A stretch of DNA of 64,000 nucleotides. Origin: Lichenihabitans sp033947565. Its GTDB lineage: Bacteria > Pseudomonadota > Alphaproteobacteria > Rhizobiales > Beijerinckiaceae. The stretch spans positions 1-64,000 of the forward strand of contig NZ_JARPVX010000012.1 in the NCBI RefSeq assembly GCF_033947565.1, written 5' to 3'. How positions within the stretch are numbered: position 1 is the first letter of the stretch; the number at the start of each line of letters is the position of its first letter. Shown one piece after another: positions 42,407 to 50,528 of the stretch. The notes under the pieces were generated by a model. That model saw only the letters and a list, made by a program, of their open reading frames with translations. It ran no database searches and was not told where the DNA came from. Both the position numbers and the translations under genes were made by a program.

Positions 42407-42585
42407 ACTAAGCTGAGCCCAGCCAAGGCCATCATGGGCACACGAGGTCGATACGGTGTCGCAAGGCGCTTGGCTGAAGGTATTTCAGCGGGCAGCGGCA
42501 TTGCAAAAGTGAAGAGCCAGGGCTTAACACACAAGCAACAAACGCCGCGAACTAGTAGCGGCTAACTATCAGAAGAGCTGATGAT

Positions 42586-42661
<76 letters not shown>

Positions 42662-42735
42662 ACTGTCTTGACGCAATGATCGTTGGGACGATCTGCGATG
42701 CGGCGGGCGTCTCGATGACGGCCGGCGATGGCGGG

Positions 42736-42764
42736 TGTATAGCGGGAGGCTGGGTGAAGCTCAA
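42736..42764 (-). promoter_or_regulatory. Promoter of tRNA-Ala
   Basis: On the minus strand TTGAGC (42759-42764) and TATACA (42736-42741) are spaced by 17 bases, close to housekeeping consensus. Initiation would occur near 42729, about 68 bases before the mature 5' end. Confidence 0.55.
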
Positions 42765-42809
42765 GCCCCAAAATCGATTTGGCGGTTGGAACCCCACATT
42801 GGTCGGCGA

Positions 42810-44116
42810 TCAAACATCCTGAAGGTGGGCAGCCCGGCGCGGCAGAAAGGCATAGGCGGTCGCGAAGGCAACGCCGCAGAGCACAGTCGCATAGCCGAAG
42901 AACCAGGACTCGTGGCCGGCGCCCTTGAACGGCAGCGCCACATATTCGGCGGTGCCGCCGAACAGCGCGTTGGCCACCGCATAGGACAGGCCCACGCCGA
43001 GGGCGCGGAGCTCGGGTGGAAACATCTCGGCTTTCACGATGCCGGCAATCGCCGTGTAGAACGACACGATGCAGAGCGCCGCCGTGACGAGCCCATAGGC
43101 GAACACGGCTGCGTCACATGGCCGATCACCAGCATCAGCGGGATCGTTCCCAAGGTCGACAACGCGCCGAAGGTCAGCATCGAAGCGCGCCGACCGATAC
43201 GGTCGGACAGCAGGCCGAAGGCGGGCTGCAGCAGCATGTAGGTGAACAACACCGCCGTCATGACCCAGTTGGCGGTGCGATCGTTCATCCCGGCCGTGTT
43301 GACCAGATATTTCTGCATGTAGGTGGTGAAAACGTAGAAGCTGAGCGAGCCACCGGCCGTGTAGCCCAGCACGACCAGGAAGGGTTTGCGATGATATCGG
43401 AACAGGGCTCGGACCGACCCCGCCTCCCGGCTGTCTCGCCCGGTCTCGGTCAGGGTTTCCGGCAGGGCGCGTCGCAAGACGAACACCACGAGGGCACCCA
43501 CAGCCCCGAGCGCGAAGGGGATGCGCCAACCCCATTGCTGCAAGGCCGCGTCCGACAGGCCTTGCTGGAGCCCCACCACCACGAGAGAGGCCAGCAACTG
43601 GCCGCCGATCAGCGTCACGTATTGGAACGAGCTATAGAATCCGCGCCGGCCAGGCAGCGCCACCTCGCTCATGTAGGTGGCCGCCGTACCGTATTCGCCG
43701 CCGACCGACAGTCCCTGCAGCAGGCGCGCAAGCAACAGCAACACCGGCGCCGCCATACCGATCTGCTGGTAGGTGGGCAGCACCGCCACGGCCAACGACC
43801 CGCCGCACATCAACAACACCGACACCATCATGGAGGTACGCCGGCCGTACCGGTCAGCCAAGCTGCCGAACAGCCAACCACCCACGGGACGCATGAAGAA
43901 GCCGACCGCGAAGATGCCCGAGGTGTAGAGTAGCCGGGTCGTCGCATCGCCGCCTGGCACGAAGGCTGCCGCGAAATACAATTGGGTGAAGGCGTAGGCG
44001 TAGAAGTCGTACCACTCGATGAGATTGCCGGCGGAACTGCCCAGAACCGCACCGACGCGTCGTCGTTGGGACGCTCCGGCCATCGGATCGGCCACGCTGG
44101 CGTCTTGCAAACCCAT
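42810..44116 (-). pseudogene. MFS metabolite:H+ symporter (MHS family) broken by a frameshift
   Basis: The 12-helix MFS protein is split over two frames. The first frame gives SSAGNLIEWYDFYAYAFT, the loop 2-3 motif GWLFGSLADRYGRR, RLLQGLSVGGEYG and, further on, DRIGRRASMLTFG up to LVIGHVTQ. There the frame runs into nonsense, while the expected continuation (VFAYGLVTAALCIVSFYTAIAG, then AEMFPPELRALGVGLSYAVANALFGG) is in another frame. Loss of one base in the CAGCCGTG stretch at about 43104-43111 (plus-strand coordinates) would explain it. Rejoined, the product is about 435 residues, the family's normal length, and resembles KgtP/ShiA/ProP-type symporters. Both halves are well conserved, so decay is recent or it is a sequencing error. 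A GTG at 44131 is an alternative start. Confidence 0.85.
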
Positions 44117-44217
44117 GTCGCCAGCCGTCACGTTGTCGAGAGGCGGGTAACCGAATGCCAGCGTGGCGATTGAAGTCGTGCACGCGGCGCACGATGTGCT
44201 GCCATTGGAGTACGAGC

Positions 44218-44721
44218 ATGGGCCTGTTCACCAAGGACATCAAGACGCTGAACGACCTCTTCGTCCATCAGCTGAAGGACATCTATTACGCCGAAAATCG
44301 CATCGCCAAGGCGCTGCCCCAGATGATCAAGAAGGCGACGAATGCTGCGCTGAAGGAAGGGTTCGAGCTGCACCTGACCCAGACCGAAACGCATATCAAG
44401 AACGTCGAAGAGGTGTTCCGCATGCATGGCGTCGCGGTCGAGGCCGTGACCTGTCCGGCGATCGACGGCATCATCAAGGAAGCCGAAGAGGTGGCTGGCG
44501 AGGTGGCCGATAAGCAGGTGCTGGATGCGGCGCTGATCGCGGCCGCCCAGGCGGTCGAGCATTACGAGATGACGCGCTACGGCACGCTCGTCGCCTGGGC
44601 CAAGAGGCTTGGTCGCGCCGATTGTGCTGCCGTGCTCGAGAAGAACCTGAAGGACGAGAAGGATGCGGACGCCAAGCTGACCGCCCTGGCTGACGCGGAG
44701 GTCAATCGCCTCGCCGCCTGA
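44218..44721 (+). CDS. DUF892 ferritin-like protein (YciE/YciF family)
   Basis: A 167-residue four-helix ferritin-like protein. The N-terminal MGLFTKDIKTLNDLFVHQLKDIYYAENRIAKALPQM is the YciF signature; Glu and His residues in DIYYAEN, LTQTETHIKNVEEVF and AVEHYEMTRYG are placed as di-iron ligands. Such proteins are often induced by osmotic, oxidative or stationary-phase stress; their role is not established. GGAG at 44207-44210 lies 7 bases before the ATG. It converges on the ribosomal operon with a shared terminator. Confidence 0.93.
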   Translation: MGLFTKDIKTLNDLFVHQLKDIYYAENRIAKALPQMIKKATNAALKEGFELHLTQTETHIKNVEEVFRMHGVAVEAVTCPAIDGIIKEAEEVAGEVADKQVLDAALIAAAQAVEHYEMTRYGTLVAWAKRLGRADCAAVLEKNLKDEKDADAKLTALADAEVNRLAA

Positions 44722-44813
44722 TCGCTGACAGTCGCAAAACGACGGGCGGTCCTCGATCGGCCGCCCCACTCCTGACACCCACGCAGGACAGCGCCCTAAG
44801 ACACCTGACACAA

Positions 44814-44849
44814 AAAAGGGAGCTCAGGCTACGGCCTGAACTCCCTTTT
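44814..44849. terminator. Bidirectional terminator at the end of the ribosomal gene cluster
   Basis: AAAAGGGAG-c-TCAGGC, a TACG loop, then GCCTGA-a-CTCCCTTTT form a long stem with one central mismatch. The flanking A and T runs make it work in both directions: it ends the rpsL-to-rplR cluster 31 bases after rplR, and the DUF892 gene from the other side. Confidence 0.93.
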
Positions 44850-44880
44850 GGTATTGTAGCGCCCCGAAGAAAACGTGGCG

Positions 44881-45234
44881 TCAGAACTTCAGGCCACCCT
44901 CGCGGGCCCCCTCGGCCACAGCCTTGATCCGGCCGTGGTACATGAACTGCCCACGATCGAAGACGACTTCCGAGATACCCTTCTCGATCGCCTTCTTGGC
45001 GAGCTGCTCGCCCACCACCTTAGCGGCCTCGACATTGGCACCCGTCTTCAGGGTTTCGCGGTTCCCCTTCTCGAGCGTCGAGGCCGACACCAGGGTCTCA
45101 CCCTTGGCGTCGTCGATGATCTGCGCATAGATCTGCTTCGACGAACGATGCACGGAAAGGCGGAGCCGCCCCGTGGCCTTGATGGCGCGGCGGACGCGCT
45201 GGGCGCGCCGTTCGGCCTGGTTGAGCTTGGTCAT
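44881..45234 (-). CDS. rplR: 50S ribosomal protein L18
   Basis: A 117-residue L18, which binds 5S rRNA in the central protuberance. RLRLSVHRSSKQIYAQIIDD, TLVSASTLEK and the C-terminal VVFDRGQFMYHGRIKAVAEGAREGGLKF are conserved. It is the last gene of the cluster: rpsE, which follows rplR in almost all bacteria, is replaced here by a terminator and the unrelated DUF892 gene. It starts 11 bases after rplF. Confidence 0.97.
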   Translation of the reverse strand: MTKLNQAERRAQRVRRAIKATGRLRLSVHRSSKQIYAQIIDDAKGETLVSASTLEKGNRETLKTGANVEAAKVVGEQLAKKAIEKGISEVVFDRGQFMYHGRIKAVAEGAREGGLKF

Positions 45235-45245
45235 ATCAGGCCTCC

Positions 45246-45779
45246 TTACTTCTTCTTGCCTTCCTTGCGGAAGATGAACTCGCCAGCATACTTCACACCC
45301 TTGCCCTTATAGGGCTCCGGCGGACGCAGGGCGCGGATCTCCGAGGCCGTCTGGCCCACGGTGCGCTTGTCGTTGCCGCTGATGATCAGTTCGGTCGGAC
45401 GCGGCGCCACGATGGTCAGGCCTTCCGGGATCGGAAAGGTGATGTCGTGGCTGTAGCCGAGCGACAGTTGCAGGTTCTTGCCCGCAACAGCCGCCTTGTA
45501 GCCGACGCCGGTGATCTCCAACTTCCGCTCGAATCCGGCGGTGACGCCGGTCACGATGTTGTTGATCTGCGCGCGCGACGTACCCCACATGGCCTGCGCG
45601 CGCTTCGAATCCGAGCGCGGGTCGACCTTGATCTCGTCATTGGCGAAGGTGACGGAGCAATCGTCCGGCACCGTGAAGCTGAGCTCGCCCTTGGCGCCCT
45701 TTACGGACACCGTCTGGCCTGTGACGGTTGCGGTGACGCCCTTGGGCACCGGGACCGCCTTTTTTCCGACTCGAGACAT
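45246..45779 (-). CDS. rplF: 50S ribosomal protein L6
   Basis: A 177-residue L6, near the factor-binding centre of the 50S subunit. The start MSRVGKKAVPVPKGV and the C-terminal RALRPPEPYKGKGVKYAGEFIFRKEGKKK signature are intact. The ATG at 45779 is chosen although the frame stays open further upstream into rpsH. It lies 25 bases after rpsH. Confidence 0.97.
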   Translation of the reverse strand: MSRVGKKAVPVPKGVTATVTGQTVSVKGAKGELSFTVPDDCSVTFANDEIKVDPRSDSKRAQAMWGTSRAQINNIVTGVTAGFERKLEITGVGYKAAVAGKNLQLSLGYSHDITFPIPEGLTIVAPRPTELIISGNDKRTVGQTASEIRALRPPEPYKGKGVKYAGEFIFRKEGKKK

Positions 45780-45804
45780 GATGTGATCCTTCCCGGCCGT
45801 TCGC

Positions 45805-46200
45805 TCAGAACACCTTGCAGAGCACTTCGCCGCCAACATTCTGTTCGCGAGCGATGTGATCCGCCATGACGCCCTTGGGCGTCGACATGATGGTAATGCC
45901 GAGGCCGTTGGCGACGCGCGGCATCTGGGTGACGGCCGAGTAGACCCGGCGACCGGGCTTCGACACGCGCTGGATTTCCTTGATGACCGGCAGGCCATCG
46001 AAGTACTTCAGCTCAATATCGAATTCCGTCCGGCCGTTGCCGAGGTCGGTCTGCGAATAACCGCGGATGTAACCTTCCTGCTCGAGCACATCGAGCACGG
46101 ACGCACGCAGCTTGGAACCCGGGGTCGAAACTTTCCCCTTGCGGCGCATCCCGGCGTTGCGGATGCGGGTGAGCATATCGCCCAGTGGATCATTGACCAT
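45805..46200 (-). CDS. rpsH: 30S ribosomal protein S8
   Basis: A 131-residue S8, a primary 16S rRNA binder that in other bacteria also represses spc-operon translation. NDPLGDMLTRIRNAG at the N-terminus and GLGITIMSTPKGVMADHIAREQNVGGEVLCKVF at the end are characteristic. It follows rpsN by 12 bases. Confidence 0.97.
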   Translation of the reverse strand: MVNDPLGDMLTRIRNAGMRRKGKVSTPGSKLRASVLDVLEQEGYIRGYSQTDLGNGRTEFDIELKYFDGLPVIKEIQRVSKPGRRVYSAVTQMPRVANGLGITIMSTPKGVMADHIAREQNVGGEVLCKVF

Positions 46201-46212
46201 CTGAGGCTCCCC

Positions 46213-46518
46213 TTACCAGCTGGACTTCACGAGGCCCGGGATCAGGCCCTTGTTGCCCAATTCCCGAAGCGCGATGCGCGACATCTTCATCTTGCGATAC
46301 ACCGAGCGCGACCGGCCCGAGACTTCGCAACGGTTCCGAACCCGGATCGACGCCGAGTTCCGCGGCATCTCGGCAAGCTTGAGGCGTGCCTCGAACCGCT
46401 CTTCCATCGAGAGGCTCTGATCGGCGGCGACCTTCTTCAGGGCCAGACGCTTGGGCGCCAGACGCTCGACGAGAGCCTTGCGGTTGTTGTTCTTCTCAAC
46501 TGAACTTTTCTTTGCCAT
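46213..46518 (-). CDS. rpsN: 30S ribosomal protein S14
   Basis: A 101-residue S14 of the zinc-independent long form, as expected for alphaproteobacteria: the CxxC zinc motifs of the short type are lacking and the tail is VYRKMKMSRIALRELGNKGLIPGLVKSSW. It lies 56 bases after rplE. Confidence 0.97.
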   Translation of the reverse strand: MAKKSSVEKNNNRKALVERLAPKRLALKKVAADQSLSMEERFEARLKLAEMPRNSASIRVRNRCEVSGRSRSVYRKMKMSRIALRELGNKGLIPGLVKSSW

Positions 46519-46574
46519 GTCCTACGTCCTTGGTGTCCGCGTTTGAGCGTGGTGCGACCCCTCAGGGCCGCCGC

Positions 46575-47222
46575 TCACTGCCGGAACGGGAAGTTGAAGG
46601 CCTTGAGGAGCGCGCGAGCCTCCTCATCGGTCTTGGCGGTGGTGCACACGATCACGTCCATGCCGATGACGGTTTCGACCTTGTCGTAGTCGATCTCGGG
46701 AAAGATGATATGTTCCTTGATGCCCATGGCGTAGTTGCCACGACCATCAAAGCTCTTCGGGTTCAGGCCGCGGAAGTCACGCACGCGCGGCAGCGCGATC
46801 GTGGTCAGACGGTCCAGGAACTCGTACATCCGAGTGCCACGCAGCGTCACCTTGGCGCCGAGCGGCATGTTCTCGCGCACCTTGAAGGTCGAGATGGCCT
46901 TCCGGGCGTGGGTAATGACCGGCTTCTGACCGGCGATCAGCGCGAGGTCGGCTGCTGCGGTCGACACCTTCTTGGTGTCGCTCACCGCCTCGCCAACGCC
47001 CATGTTGAGCACGATCTTGTCGATCTTCGGCACCGCGAAGACGTTCTTGTAACCGAATTCTTGCGTCAGCTTCTGCCGGATTTCGTCCTGGTAGAGCTGC
47101 TTCAGCCGGGGCTGGTAGCCCTGCGGCGGAGCGGACGCGACGGAGGTGTCGAACTGACCGACCGAGCCACGGGCAATCTTGCCGGGGGCCGGGGCGGAGC
47201 TTTTGGTTTTCGCCTCAGCCAT
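46575..47222 (-). CDS. rplE: 50S ribosomal protein L5 with N-terminal extension
   Basis: A 215-residue L5, which contacts 5S rRNA and the P-site tRNA. The conserved protein begins near residue 36 (PRLKQLYQDEIRQKL) and includes NMGVGEAVSDTKK, GQKPVITHARKAISTFKVRE and GIKEHIIFPEIDYDKV. The first 35 residues (MAEAKTKSSAPAPGKIARGS ...) are an Ala/Lys/Ser-rich extension absent from standard L5 of about 180-187 residues. The ATG at 47222 overlaps the rplX stop by 8 bases, which favours real translation of the extension. Confidence 0.95.
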   Translation of the reverse strand: MAEAKTKSSAPAPGKIARGSVGQFDTSVASAPPQGYQPRLKQLYQDEIRQKLTQEFGYKNVFAVPKIDKIVLNMGVGEAVSDTKKVSTAAADLALIAGQKPVITHARKAISTFKVRENMPLGAKVTLRGTRMYEFLDRLTTIALPRVRDFRGLNPKSFDGRGNYAMGIKEHIIFPEIDYDKVETVIGMDVIVCTTAKTDEEARALLKAFNFPFRQ

Positions 47223-47529
47223 CGATCAACTCTCCCGACTTCTTCGCAACCCGCACCTTGCGGCCGTCATCCATCACCTTGAAGCCGACGCGGACCGGCT
47301 TGCCGGCCTTATCCATCAGCGAGAGGTTGGACAGGTGAATGGGGGCTTCCTTCGAGATAATGCCGCCCTGTTCGGTCTGGGTCTGCTTCGTGTGGCGCTT
47401 CACCATGTTGATGCCACCGACACGCGCCCGGTCCTCCTTGGGGTAAACCTCAAGAACTTCGCCGTCCCGACCCTTGTCGCGTCCGGCAAGAACGATGACC
47501 TTGTCGCCCTTCTTGATCTTGGCAGCCAT
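47215..47529 (-). CDS. rplX: 50S ribosomal protein L24
   Basis: A 104-residue L24, an assembly initiator of the 50S subunit. The KOW motif is KIKKGDKVIVLAGRDKGRDGEVL; INMVKRHTKQTQTEQGGIISKEAPIHLSNL follows. Start and stop overlap neighbouring genes: its ATG shares one base with the rplN stop, and its stop lies within the rplE start. Confidence 0.97.
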   Translation of the reverse strand: MAAKIKKGDKVIVLAGRDKGRDGEVLEVYPKEDRARVGGINMVKRHTKQTQTEQGGIISKEAPIHLSNLSLMDKAGKPVRVGFKVMDDGRKVRVAKKSGELIDG

Positions 47530-47897
47530 TACAGCACCTCCGGCGCGAGCGAGATGATCTTCATGTGGTTCTTGGCGCGAAGCTCGCGCGGCACCGGTCC
47601 GAAGATGCGGGTGCCAACCGGCTCGGACTGATTGTTGATCAGTACGGCGGCGTTGGTGTCGAAGCGGATGACGGAGCCGTCAGCGCGTTGGATGTCCTTG
47701 GCGGTCCGAACCACCACGGCCTTCATGACATCACCCTTCTTCACGCGACCGCGCGGAATGGCCTCCTTGATGGAGACCACAATGATATCACCTACGCCGG
47801 CGTACTTCCTTTTGGAACCACCCAGCACCTTGATGCACATAACTCGGCGCGCGCCGGAATTGTCCGCGACGTCCAGGTTTGTCTGCATCTGAATCAT
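47529..47897 (-). CDS. rplN: 50S ribosomal protein L14
   Basis: A 122-residue L14, which forms an intersubunit bridge and binds the silencing factor RsfS. MIQMQTNLDVADNSGARRVMCIKVLGGSKRKYA and the C-terminal FGPVPRELRAKNHMKIISLAPEVL are typical. It is preceded by an unusually long spacer separating it from rpsQ. Confidence 0.97.
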   Translation of the reverse strand: MIQMQTNLDVADNSGARRVMCIKVLGGSKRKYAGVGDIIVVSIKEAIPRGRVKKGDVMKAVVVRTAKDIQRADGSVIRFDTNAAVLINNQSEPVGTRIFGPVPRELRAKNHMKIISLAPEVL

Positions 47898-48174
47898 GGC
47901 TCAAGCCTTTCGATCTTTCCCGGACCCTGTGAACCCGAAGGCCACGGAGGGAAACTCAGATGATTGTTGTCGCCCCGGTTGCCCGGCGCGAGGTGCCCTC
48001 TCGGCCTGCTCTTACGAGCAAGCGAACGTGAAGCCGTCGGGGCAAGCCTCGGCTCCACATGTCGTACAATCACGAAAGGACCGACCGCCTAACGCGAACC
48101 GCCCTCCCCTGCTGTCGCAAAGGAGGGAGGCCACAACCTGCTTTAAGGCGGGGTTGCCGCCTCATACAAGAGAA
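47898..48174 (-). other. 277-base spacer inside the ribosomal operon (rpsQ-rplN)
   Basis: rpsQ and rplN are normally almost adjacent; here 277 bases with no credible gene separate them. Two inverted repeats are visible: GGCGG-ggttg-CCGCC (48149-48163 region) and CCCTCC ... GGAGGG around 48101-48126. No U-tract follows on the minus strand. It may hold an internal promoter or processing site, or be the scar of an insertion or a lost small gene. Confidence 0.55.
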
Positions 48175-48438
48175 TTACGCCTGTGTCTCGCCCGAAGTGG
48201 CGACGGCGGCGCGCGGCAGCACGGCCCAGCGCTTTAAACGCGAGATCGGACGGGTTTCCTCGATTGACACCATGTCGCCGACCTTGAACTGACGACCCTC
48301 GTCATGCGCGTGGTAGTTCTTGGTCCGACGCACGGTCTTCTTCAGCAGCGGATGGGTGAAGCGGCGCTCCACCTTCACCACCACGGTCTTTTCCTGCTTG
48401 TCGCTGACGACAGTGCCCTGGAGGATACGCTTCGGCAT
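48175..48438 (-). CDS. rpsQ: 30S ribosomal protein S17
   Basis: An 87-residue S17, a primary 16S rRNA binder. PKRILQGTVVSDKQEKTVVVKVERRFTHPLLKK and HDEGRQFKVGDMVSIEETRPISRLKRWAVL are conserved. It lies 13 bases after rpmC; a 277-base gap follows. Confidence 0.97.
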   Translation of the reverse strand: MPKRILQGTVVSDKQEKTVVVKVERRFTHPLLKKTVRRTKNYHAHDEGRQFKVGDMVSIEETRPISRLKRWAVLPRAAVATSGETQA

Positions 48439-48451
48439 CTCAAATCACCCG

Positions 48452-48658
48452 TTACTTGGCGCTGCGCTTCTGCGCCGCAATGGTCTTGACCCGCGCGATA
48501 TCGCGGCGGACGACCCGGACACGGGAGCTGTTTTCCAGCTGGCCCGTGGCGCGCTGGAAGCGGAGGTTTAACTGTTCCTTTTTCAGCTTCTGGACTTCGT
48601 CCGAAAGCTGGTCATCGGACATCGCCTTGATGTCGGACAGGCGCTCAGAGGATTTCAT
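48452..48658 (-). CDS. rpmC: 50S ribosomal protein L29
   Basis: A 68-residue L29, a small protein at the polypeptide exit tunnel. LSDEVQKLKKEQLNLRFQRATGQLEN and the C-terminal RVVRRDIARVKTI are typical. The ATG at 48658 lies 13 bases after rplP; the open frame upstream belongs to no gene. Confidence 0.97.
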   Translation of the reverse strand: MKSSERLSDIKAMSDDQLSDEVQKLKKEQLNLRFQRATGQLENSSRVRVVRRDIARVKTIAAQKRSAK

Positions 48659-48671
48659 GGTGCCTGCTCCC

Positions 48672-49085
48672 TTATTCGGCGATGCGTTCGATGAACTTGG
48701 TCTTGATCGGCAGCTTGGCGGCCGCGAGGGCCAGAGCCTCACGAGCGAGTTCGACCGGCACGCCGTCGAGCTCGAACATGATGCGGCCGGGATGGACGCG
48801 GGCGGCCCAGAATTCCGGAGCCCCCTTGCCCTTACCCATGCGGACTTCGGTCGGCTTCTTCGACACCGGCACGTCCGGGAAGATACGGATCCACACGCGA
48901 CCGGCGCGCTTCATATGACGCGTCAGGGCACGGCGGGCAGCCTCGATTTGGCGCGCGGTGACACGCTCCGGCTCGAGAGCCTTGAGGCCGAACTGGCCAA
49001 AGTTGAGTTCGAAGCCGCCCTTGGCCGCACCGTGGATGCGGCCCTTGAACGCCTTGCGAAACTGGGTGCGTTTCGGTTGCAGCAT
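48672..49085 (-). CDS. rplP: 50S ribosomal protein L16
   Basis: A 137-residue L16 of the peptidyl-transferase region. MLQPKRTQFRKAFKGRIHG, the segment ARRALTRHMKRAGRVWIRIFPD and GKGKGAPEFWAARVHPGRIMFEL are characteristic. It starts 29 bases after rpsC. Confidence 0.97.
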   Translation of the reverse strand: MLQPKRTQFRKAFKGRIHGAAKGGFELNFGQFGLKALEPERVTARQIEAARRALTRHMKRAGRVWIRIFPDVPVSKKPTEVRMGKGKGAPEFWAARVHPGRIMFELDGVPVELAREALALAAAKLPIKTKFIERIAE

Positions 49086-49114
49086 GGGGTTTCTCTAACT
49101 CTTCTCGGCTGCGC

Positions 49115-49846
49115 TCAGGCGGCGCGGTTGTCGCGATCGCGGTCCCGACGACGACGATCGCCACCACCGCCCGAATGGTCCTGTTCCGCGGCGCGCTTGT
49201 CCTGCGCCATCGGGTCGTGCTCGAGGATCTCGCCCTTGAAGATCCACACCTTGATGCCGCACGTGCCGTAAGCCGTGTTGGCCGTCGCCACGCCGTAATC
49301 GACATCGGCGCGCAGCGTGTGCAGCGGCACCCGTCCTTCGCGATACCACTCAAGGCGCGCAATTTCGGCACCGCCGAGACGACCCGCACAGTTGATGCGG
49401 ATGCCCTGTGCACCGAGACGCATGGCCGACTGAACGGCCCGCTTCATGGCGCGACGGAAGGCGACGCGACGCTCGAGCTGCTGCGCGATAGAGTCCGCCA
49501 CCAGGGTGGCGTCGACTTCTGGCTTCCGCACCTCGGTGATGTTGATCACCACCTCGGAGGCCGTGATCTTCGACACCATCTTGCGCAGCTTGTCGATATC
49601 GGCGCCCTTCTTGCCGATCACCACACCCGGACGTGCCGACTGAATAGTGACGCGGCACTTCTTGTGCGGGCGCTCGATGACGATCTTGGAGACCGCTGCC
49701 TGCTTCAGCGCAGCCATCAAGGCTTCGCGGATCTTCATATCCTCATGGAGGAGCTTTGCGTATTCGCCCTTGGTGGCGAACCAGCGCGAGTCCCACGTCC
49801 GGTTGATACCGAGACGCAGACCGATCGGATTGACTTTCTGACCCAT
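49115..49846 (-). CDS. rpsC: 30S ribosomal protein S3
   Basis: A 243-residue S3, part of the mRNA entry helicase centre. The KH domain holds VVIGKKGADIDKLRKMV, and the C-terminal domain GRLGGAEIARLEWYREGRVPLHTLRADVDYG. The final 20 residues are a hydrophilic Arg/Asp-rich tail (GGDRRRRDRDRDN), slightly longer than in many relatives. Lies 11 bases after rplV. Confidence 0.97.
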   Translation of the reverse strand: MGQKVNPIGLRLGINRTWDSRWFATKGEYAKLLHEDMKIREALMAALKQAAVSKIVIERPHKKCRVTIQSARPGVVIGKKGADIDKLRKMVSKITASEVVINITEVRKPEVDATLVADSIAQQLERRVAFRRAMKRAVQSAMRLGAQGIRINCAGRLGGAEIARLEWYREGRVPLHTLRADVDYGVATANTAYGTCGIKVWIFKGEILEHDPMAQDKRAAEQDHSGGGGDRRRRDRDRDNRAA

Positions 49847-49857
49847 GGTATTGGTCC

Positions 49858-50244
49858 TCAGGCCGCGGCGTCTTGCGCAACTTCGCGCACGATGATGGTC
49901 AGGTTCGAGAAGGGCTTCTCAATCCGCCCGGCGCGGCCGCGGGCCCGCGGGCTGAAGCGCTTCATGACGAGAGCCTTGCCGACGAAGGCCTGGGCCACGA
50001 CGAGATCGTCGACGTCCAGGTCGTGATTGTTTTCCGCGTTGGCGATCGCGCTTTCGAGCGTCTTTTTCACGTCGAGGGCAATGCGCTTGCGCGAGAACTG
50101 GAGATCGGCCAACGCCGTCTCAACCTTCTTGCCGCGGATCAGCTGGGCCAGCAGGTTAAGCTTCTGGGGGCTGATGCGGATCATTCGCGCAACCGCCTTG
50201 GCTTCCGTCTCGCCGAGGTCGCGGGGTGCCTTCTGCTTGCCCAT
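49858..50244 (-). CDS. rplV: 50S ribosomal protein L22
   Basis: A 128-residue L22, whose loop lines the exit tunnel and contacts macrolides. ARMIRISPQKLNLLAQLIRGKKVETAL and RFSPRARGRAGRIEKPFSNLTIIV are conserved. Its start lies 2 bases after the rpsS stop. Confidence 0.97.
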   Translation of the reverse strand: MGKQKAPRDLGETEAKAVARMIRISPQKLNLLAQLIRGKKVETALADLQFSRKRIALDVKKTLESAIANAENNHDLDVDDLVVAQAFVGKALVMKRFSPRARGRAGRIEKPFSNLTIIVREVAQDAAA

Positions 50245-50246
50245 GC

Positions 50247-50525
50247 TCAGCCCCTCTTGGATTTCTTGTCGGCCGCATGGCCGTGGAAGGTCCGGGTCGG
50301 CGCGAACTCGCCGAACTTATGACCGATCATGTCCTCGTTCACCTGCACCGGCACATGCTTGTGACCGTTGTGGACGCCGAAGGTGAGACCCACGAACTGC
50401 GGCAAGACGGTGGAGCGACGGCTCCAGATCTTGATGACTTCGCTGCGGCCCGACGCCCGCGAGGTTTCTGCCTTCTTCAGCAGATACCCGTCGACGAACG
50501 GACCTTTCCAGATCGAGCGTGACAT
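50247..50525 (-). CDS. rpsS: 30S ribosomal protein S19
   Basis: A 92-residue S19 of the 30S head. SIWKGPFVDGYLLKKAE, IKIWSRRSTVLPQFVGLTFGVHNG and GHKFGEFAPTRTFHGH are typical. It lies 3 bases after rplB. Confidence 0.97.
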   Translation of the reverse strand: MSRSIWKGPFVDGYLLKKAETSRASGRSEVIKIWSRRSTVLPQFVGLTFGVHNGHKHVPVQVNEDMIGHKFGEFAPTRTFHGHAADKKSKRG

Positions 50526-50528
50526 GGA

